NCBI RefSeq assembly: GCF_025143365.1
Contig: NZ_JALXPE010000005.1
Span: forward strand, 1-64,000
Direction of reading: 5' to 3'
Origin: Microbacterium sp. p3-SID336
Lineage (GTDB): Bacteria; Actinomycetota; Actinomycetes; Actinomycetales; Microbacteriaceae
DNA: 64,000 bases
The position numbers and the translations under genes were made by a program. This document shows positions 59,900-64,000 of the stretch, piece after piece (position 1 is the first letter of the stretch; each line of letters opens with the position of its first letter). The notes under the pieces were generated by a model, which searched no databases, had not been told where the DNA came from, and saw only the letters and a list, made by a program, of their open reading frames with translations.

Positions 59900-61422
59900 C
59901 CGTCTCCCACCACGTCCGCGTGCACGCCAGCTCCGAGAACCTCGAGCGCCAGGACCAGCTCGCCTGGAAGATCGCCGAGGTCGCCGTCGACCAGGTCGAG
60001 GTCGAGCAGGACGTCGTCGACATGATCATCAACCGCATCATCGACAACGCCGCGGTCGCCGCCGCCTCGCTCACCAGGGCGCCCATCAACGCGGCGCGGG
60101 CCCAGGCTCTCAGCCACCCCGTCTCGACGGGCGGCGCCGGTGCGAACCTGTTCGGCACTCCGCTCGACCGCCGCACCAGCCCCGAATGGGCGGCCTGGGC
60201 GAACGGCGTCGCCGTGCGCGAGCTCGACTACCACGACACGTTCCTCGCCGCGGAGTACTCGCACCCGGGCGACAACATCCCGCCGATCCTCGCGGTCGCA
60301 CAGCACGCGGGCAAGGACGGCAGGGCGCTCGTGCGCGGCATCGCCACCGGCTACGAGATCCAGATGGACCTCGTCCGCGCAATCTGCCTGCACAAGCACA
60401 AGATCGACCACGTCGCCCACCTCGGCCCCTCGGCAGCGGCCGGCATCGGCACGCTGCTCGGCCTCGACGTGGAGACCATCTACCAGGCGGTCGGTCAGGC
60501 GCTGCACACCACGACCGCGACCCGACAGAGCCGCAAGGGCGAGATCTCCACATGGAAGGCGCACGCTCCGGCGTTCGCGGGCAAGATGGCCGTCGAGGCG
60601 GTCGACCGGGCGATGCGCGGACAGACCAGCCCCGCCCCGATCTACGAAGGCGAAGACGGCGTGATCGCGTGGATGCTCGACGGGAAGGACGCGTCCTACG
60701 ACGTGCCGCTGCCTGCCGCGGGCGAGCCCAAGCGCGCGATCCTCGACTCGTACACGAAGGAGCACTCCGCGGAGTACCAGGCGCAGGCGCTCATCGACCT
60801 CGCCCGGCGACTCGGCACCGAGAACCCCGCGCTGCGGGACCCGGAGAACATCGACGCGATCGTCATCCACACCAGCCACCACACCCACAACGTGATCGGC
60901 TCCGGCGCGAACGACCCGCAGAAGTACGACCCCACCGCCTCGCGCGAGACCCTCGACCACTCGGTGCCCTACATCTTCGCCGTCGCGCTGCAGGACGGCG
61001 GCTGGCACCACGTCGACTCCTACACCCCCGAGCGCGCCGGCCGCGTCGACACCGTCGCCCTGTGGCACAAGATCACCACCGCGGAGGACGCGGAGTGGAC
61101 GCGCCGCTACCACTCGGAGGACCCGGACGAGAAGGCCTTCGGCGGCCGCGTCGAGATCCGTCTCACGGACGGCAGCACCGTGGTCGACGAGATCGCGGTG
61201 GCCGATGCGCACCCGCTCGGCGCCCGGCCCTTCGCCCGTGAGAACTACGTCGCCAAGTTCCGCCTGCTCGCCGAGCCCGTGCTCGAGCCGGCCGAGATCG
61301 AGCGCTTCCTGGAGCTCGTGCAGCGCCTTCCCGAGCTCACCGCGGACGAGGTCGCCGAGCTCTCGATCGTCGCGAAGCCCGGGCTGCTCGACGCCGCCGA
61401 GGCCCCGCGGGGACTGTTCTGA
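59896..61422 (+). CDS. prpD: 2-methylcitrate dehydratase (MmgE/PrpD family)
   Basis: 508 residues. [13 protein letters not shown] at the N-terminus, [25 protein letters not shown] in parts (about residues 155-180), and [27 protein letters not shown] in the middle are PrpD motifs; length equals the PrpD branch (about 480-510). It dehydrates 2-methylcitrate to methylaconitate or 2-methylisocitrate precursors in propionate use. ATG overlaps the gntR stop. An inverted repeat separates it from prpB. Confidence 0.93.
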   Translation: MTVSHHVRVHASSENLERQDQLAWKIAEVAVDQVEVEQDVVDMIINRIIDNAAVAAASLTRAPINAARAQALSHPVSTGGAGANLFGTPLDRRTSPEWAAWANGVAVRELDYHDTFLAAEYSHPGDNIPPILAVAQHAGKDGRALVRGIATGYEIQMDLVRAICLHKHKIDHVAHLGPSAAAGIGTLLGLDVETIYQAVGQALHTTTATRQSRKGEISTWKAHAPAFAGKMAVEAVDRAMRGQTSPAPIYEGEDGVIAWMLDGKDASYDVPLPAAGEPKRAILDSYTKEHSAEYQAQALIDLARRLGTENPALRDPENIDAIVIHTSHHTHNVIGSGANDPQKYDPTASRETLDHSVPYIFAVALQDGGWHHVDSYTPERAGRVDTVALWHKITTAEDAEWTRRYHSEDPDEKAFGGRVEIRLTDGSTVVDEIAVADAHPLGARPFARENYVAKFRLLAEPVLEPAEIERFLELVQRLPELTADEVAELSIVAKPGLLDAAEAPRGLF

Positions 61423-61432
61423 TGCCCGCGCC

Positions 61433-61518
61433 GTTCACAACTCAGGAGAATCGGCCCGGGACCCGTCGGTTGACCGCCCATGCGGCTGTTCCCGCCGCAG
61501 TTCTCCTGAGTTGTGAAC
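61433..61518. repeat. Intergenic inverted repeat, copy 3 of the GTTCAYAACTCAGGAG family
   Basis: GTTCACAACTCAGGAGAA (61433-61450) and its exact complement (61501-61518) form a perfect 18-bp inverted repeat with a 50-bp centre. Unlike the other copies it lies inside a co-directional operon, between prpD and prpB, 10 bp after the prpD stop. Confidence 0.88.
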
Positions 61519-61540
61519 ACCGATCCGAGGAGAGCAACTG

Positions 61541-62443
61541 ATGCTGTACTCCACCGTGTCGCCCGCGGAGAAGCGGCGGCTGTTCCGGGAGCGGCTGGAC
61601 TCCGGCGAGCTGCTGCGGTTCCCCGGCGCGTTCAACCCGCTGAGCGCCCGGCTCATCGCGCAGAAGGGCTTCGACGGCGTCTACATCTCGGGCGCTGTGC
61701 TCTCCGCCGACCTGGGCCTGCCCGACATCGGCCTGACCACGCTGACCGAGGTCGCGGGCCGCGCGAAGCAGATCGCGCGCATGACCGATCTCCCCGCGAT
61801 CGTCGACGCCGACACCGGCTTCGGCGAGCCGATGAACGTCGCCCGCACGATCCAGGAGCTGGAGGATGCGGGGCTCGCCGGCACCCACATCGAGGACCAG
61901 ATCAACCCCAAGCGGTGCGGCCACCTCGACGGCAAGAGCGTGGTGGACGAGGACACGGCGATCAAGCGGATCCGTGCCGCCGCCGACGCCCGTCGCGACG
62001 AGAACTTCCTGATCATGGCCCGCACCGACATCCGTGCGATCGACGGTCTCGACGCGGCGATCGACCGCGCGAAGGCCCTCGTCGACGCGGGGGCGGATGC
62101 GATCTTCCCCGAGGCCATGCGCACGCTCGGCGAGTTCGAGGCGATGGCGGACGCGCTGGACGTGCCGATCCTGGCGAACATGACCGAGTTCGGCAAGAGC
62201 GAGCTGTTCTCCGTCGACCAGCTCCGGGACGCCGGGGTGCGGATCGCCATCTGGCCGGTGTCCCTGCTGCGCATCGCGATGGGCGCCGCAGACCGCGCGC
62301 TCGATACGCTGAACGAGGAGGGGCATCTGACCTCGAAGCTCGGCGAGATGCAGCACCGCGCCGACCTCTACGAGCTGATCGACTACGAGTCGTACAACCG
62401 CTTCGACTCGGGCGTCTTCAACTTCACCATCACGAAGGAGTGA
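61541..62443 (+). CDS. prpB: 2-methylisocitrate lyase
   Basis: 300 residues, isocitrate-lyase superfamily barrel. PKRCGHLDGKSVV carries the catalytic Cys (C126) in the K(K/R)CGH motif; DADTGFGEP binds metal and VYISGAVLSADLGLPD is the usual start of the barrel. It splits 2-methylisocitrate into pyruvate and succinate. GAGGAGAG lies before the ATG. 2 bp gap to prpC. Confidence 0.95.
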   Translation: MLYSTVSPAEKRRLFRERLDSGELLRFPGAFNPLSARLIAQKGFDGVYISGAVLSADLGLPDIGLTTLTEVAGRAKQIARMTDLPAIVDADTGFGEPMNVARTIQELEDAGLAGTHIEDQINPKRCGHLDGKSVVDEDTAIKRIRAAADARRDENFLIMARTDIRAIDGLDAAIDRAKALVDAGADAIFPEAMRTLGEFEAMADALDVPILANMTEFGKSELFSVDQLRDAGVRIAIWPVSLLRIAMGAADRALDTLNEEGHLTSKLGEMQHRADLYELIDYESYNRFDSGVFNFTITKE

Positions 62444-62445
62444 CC

Positions 62446-63636
62446 ATGACCGAGCCGGACATCAAGAAGGGCCTCGCGGGCGTCGTCGTCGACACGACCG
62501 CGATCTCGAAGGTCAACCCCGAGACGAACAGCCTGCTGTACCGCGGCTACCCCGTGCAGGAGCTCGCGGCCACGCAGCCGTTCGAGGCCGTGGCTTCCCT
62601 CCTGTGGAACGGCGAGCTGCCGACGGGCGACGAGCTGGCCGCGTTCCGGGCGGAGGAGCGCCGGCACCGCGCGCTCGCGCCCGAGGTGAAGGAGGCGATC
62701 GACCGTCTTCCGCTGGATGCGCATCCCATGGACGAGGTCCGCACCGCGGTGAGCGTCATCGGCGCGATCGAGACCGCGGGCATCGGCAACGTCCTGGACG
62801 CGGTCGGCACGCCCGACGTGAACCTGGAGCGGAGTCTGCGGCTGTTCGCGGCGCTGCCGGCGATCGTCGCCTACGGGCAGCGGCGTCGGCGGGACCTGCC
62901 GCTGGTCGAGCCGCGCGACGACCTCGACTATGCGGCCAACTTCCTGTGGATGACGTTCGGCGAGGAGCAGGACCCGGTGGTCGTCGACGCCTTCAACCGC
63001 TCCATGACCCTGTATGCCGAGCACTCCTTCAACGCGTCCACCTTCACGGCGCGCGTCATCACCTCGACCCTCAGCGACCTGTACTCCGCGGTGGTCGGTG
63101 CGATCGGCGCCCTCAAGGGCCCGCTGCACGGCGGCGCCAACGAGGCCGTGATGCACATCTTCGACGAGATCGGCACGGCCGACCGCGTGGAGGAGTGGCT
63201 CGACAAGGCCCTGGCGGAGAAGCGGAAGATCATGGGCTTCGGCCACCGCGTGTACAAGCGCGGCGACTCGCGCGTGCCCACCATGAAGGCCGCGCTGGAC
63301 ACCCTGGTCGTGCACTACGACCGCCGCGAGGTCGCCGAGCTGTACGAGCGGCTGGAGAGCGAGTTCGTCGGCCGCAAGGGCATCTACCCCAACCTCGACT
63401 ACCCCTCGGGCCCCGCGTACAACCTCATCGGATTCGACACCCTCACGTTCACGCCGCTGTTCGTCGCGGCGCGAGTGACGGGGTGGACGGCGCACATCCT
63501 GGAGCAGCAGTCGTCCAACGCGCTGATCCGCCCGCTCTCCGCCTACGACGGTGTGGAGGAGCGGCACGTGGAGGGCTATGCGCCCGACACCGCGGCGATC
63601 GAGGTGCAGGAGCGCCCGGAGGAGGCCGCCGGCTGA
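62446..63636 (+). CDS. prpC: 2-methylcitrate synthase (citrate synthase family)
   Basis: 396 residues. KKGLAGVVVDTTAISKVNPE at the start is typical of the short methylcitrate-synthase branch; catalytic His residues lie in GPLHGGANEAVM and MGFGHRVYKRGDSR, and the Asp in FVAARVTGWTAHILEQ region. It joins propionyl-CoA with oxaloacetate. Start ATG 62446 follows AAGGAGTGACC. Last gene of gntR-prpD-prpB-prpC; a strong hairpin follows. Confidence 0.93.
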   Translation: MTEPDIKKGLAGVVVDTTAISKVNPETNSLLYRGYPVQELAATQPFEAVASLLWNGELPTGDELAAFRAEERRHRALAPEVKEAIDRLPLDAHPMDEVRTAVSVIGAIETAGIGNVLDAVGTPDVNLERSLRLFAALPAIVAYGQRRRRDLPLVEPRDDLDYAANFLWMTFGEEQDPVVVDAFNRSMTLYAEHSFNASTFTARVITSTLSDLYSAVVGAIGALKGPLHGGANEAVMHIFDEIGTADRVEEWLDKALAEKRKIMGFGHRVYKRGDSRVPTMKAALDTLVVHYDRREVAELYERLESEFVGRKGIYPNLDYPSGPAYNLIGFDTLTFTPLFVAARVTGWTAHILEQQSSNALIRPLSAYDGVEERHVEGYAPDTAAIEVQERPEEAAG

Positions 63637-63658
63637 CGCTCGCGAGAGCCCTGATGCG

Positions 63659-63690
63659 ACAGCGCCGCCGAGGAGTCTCGGCGGCGCTGT
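63659..63690 (+). terminator. Hairpin terminator after prpC
   Basis: ACAGCGCCGCCGA and TCGGCGGCGCTGT form a perfect 13-bp stem around a 6-nt loop, 22 bp after the prpC stop codon. Confidence 0.82.
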
Positions 63691-63787
63691 AGCGTGCCCG
63701 GCCCCTCGCGGTCAAGGCGATGCAGCGAATTCTCGGGCGGAGTAGAACCGATGCGGGGCGAACGCGCCCGTGCATGAAGGAGGCTCC

Positions 63788-64000
63788 ATGTCTGCATCCG
63801 AGGTCACCGTCAAGGAGGTCCGGTCGCTCGTCCCCGCGCGCATGGACCGGCTGCCGTGGTCGCGCTTCCACTGGATGATCGTCGTCGGCCTCGGGTTCTC
63901 GTGGATCCTCGACGGGCTCGAGGTGCAGATCGTGGCCGCGAACGGCTACGCGCAGACCCTGGGCATGGGGCCGGCCGAGGTCGGTCTCGCCGGCACGTGC
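63788..64000 (+). CDS. MFS transporter (3' end missing)
   Basis: 71 residues before the window ends. ATG 63788 follows AAGGAGG. After a polar start, [20 protein letters not shown] is the typical N-terminal helix of sugar/acid MFS transporters (HWxxVxxLGxxWxLDGxEV), followed by [21 protein letters not shown]. The rest lies outside the window. It follows the prp operon behind a terminator, so a link to propionate uptake is possible but not shown. Confidence 0.75.
   Translation, partial: MSASEVTVKEVRSLVPARMDRLPWSRFHWMIVVGLGFSWILDGLEVQIVAANGYAQTLGMGPAEVGLAGTC

Noticed and set aside
4549..61518. Inverted repeats read as ordinary rho-independent terminators
   Set aside because: No T tract follows, the arm sequence is conserved between unrelated sites, and one copy lies inside an operon; kept as a repeat family, with termination only as one possible role.
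1..64000. tRNA, rRNA, riboswitch, phage or insertion-sequence features
   Set aside because: I looked for cloverleaf-like intergenic segments, conserved rRNA sequence, transposase/integrase motifs and long leader structures and saw none that I could support.

Overview
The window is dense, high-GC (roughly 70% by eye) actinobacterial DNA with C/G-ending codons, short intergenic gaps and many 1-4 bp stop/start overlaps. Gene content (several RbsABC and MalFGK-type sugar importers, many GntR/LacI regulators, DUF4407 and CGNR proteins, a methylcitrate cluster) fits a saprophytic member of the Microbacteriaceae, probably Microbacterium or a close relative. That placement is inference, since no rRNA or tRNA gene is present. 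I saw no phage, IS element or CRISPR array.

Layout. 1-4535: end of an RbsA/RbsC importer, an APH-type kinase and two SDR enzymes. 4668-7662 (minus): TauE/SafE exporter, ankyrin lipoprotein, KDPG-type aldolase and its likely GntR regulator. 7792-8493: MgtC/SapB protein. 8566-25234 (plus): one long co-directional catabolic block holding a TIM-barrel isomerase, a Gfo/Idh/MocA protein, a four-gene carbohydrate ABC importer, a CehA/McbA PHP metallohydrolase, a GH38 alpha-mannosidase, then iolC, a Cgl0158-type aldolase, iolA, iolB and iolD. 25278-34408: housekeeping and mixed genes (rlmN, quinone-reductase-like flavoprotein, TetR, DUF4407, MocR regulator, aldo/keto reductase, ACT protein, cysteine-synthase-like enzyme). 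34431-37408: gntR-rbsD-rbsK divergent from a transaldolase-like aldolase. 37507-43645: a full set of enzymes for non-phosphorylating L-fucose breakdown (mutarotase, dehydrogenase, lactonase, dehydratase, 2-keto-3-deoxy-fuconate dehydrogenase, FAH-type hydrolase) with an FCD regulator. 43752-49662: LacI regulator, tagatose-3-epimerase-like enzyme and an RbsABC importer. 49762-51059: two exported proteins. 51130-56434 (minus): six-gene operon of unassigned chemistry (ABM protein, phosphotriesterase-family hydrolase, shikimate-dehydrogenase-like enzyme, 2-hydroxyacid dehydrogenase, FGGY kinase, cupin phosphoglucose isomerase). 56602-64000: acetylxylan esterase, CGNR regulator, EamA exporter, gntR-prpD-prpB-prpC, and the start of an MFS transporter.

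How the parts work together. Operator-like palindromes link distant loci. A CCTGT-N4-ACAGG box lies before rbsK/transaldolase (two boxes), before the second RbsABC importer (a variant box) and before the unassigned six-gene operon (two boxes), suggesting that one GntR/UTRA protein (34431-35243) co-regulates uptake and breakdown of one sugar. A TGACATCGGATGTCA palindrome, a core copy in the divergent fucose promoter, and a half-site by the FCD gene suggest local control of L-fucose genes. TTGT-N4-ACAA boxes surround the first GntR gene and paired LacI boxes flank a good promoter at 44818-44900.

The features I consider most novel are: (1) the inositol block combining alpha-mannosidase and PHP hydrolase genes with a Gfo/Idh/MocA protein whose usual catalytic Asp and His look replaced; (2) the unassigned operon at 51130-56434; (3) a family of about 86-90 bp intergenic inverted repeats with a conserved 16-nt arm found at three places plus one variant, mostly between convergent genes; (4) a degenerate approximately 20-bp repeat array at 29350-29680.
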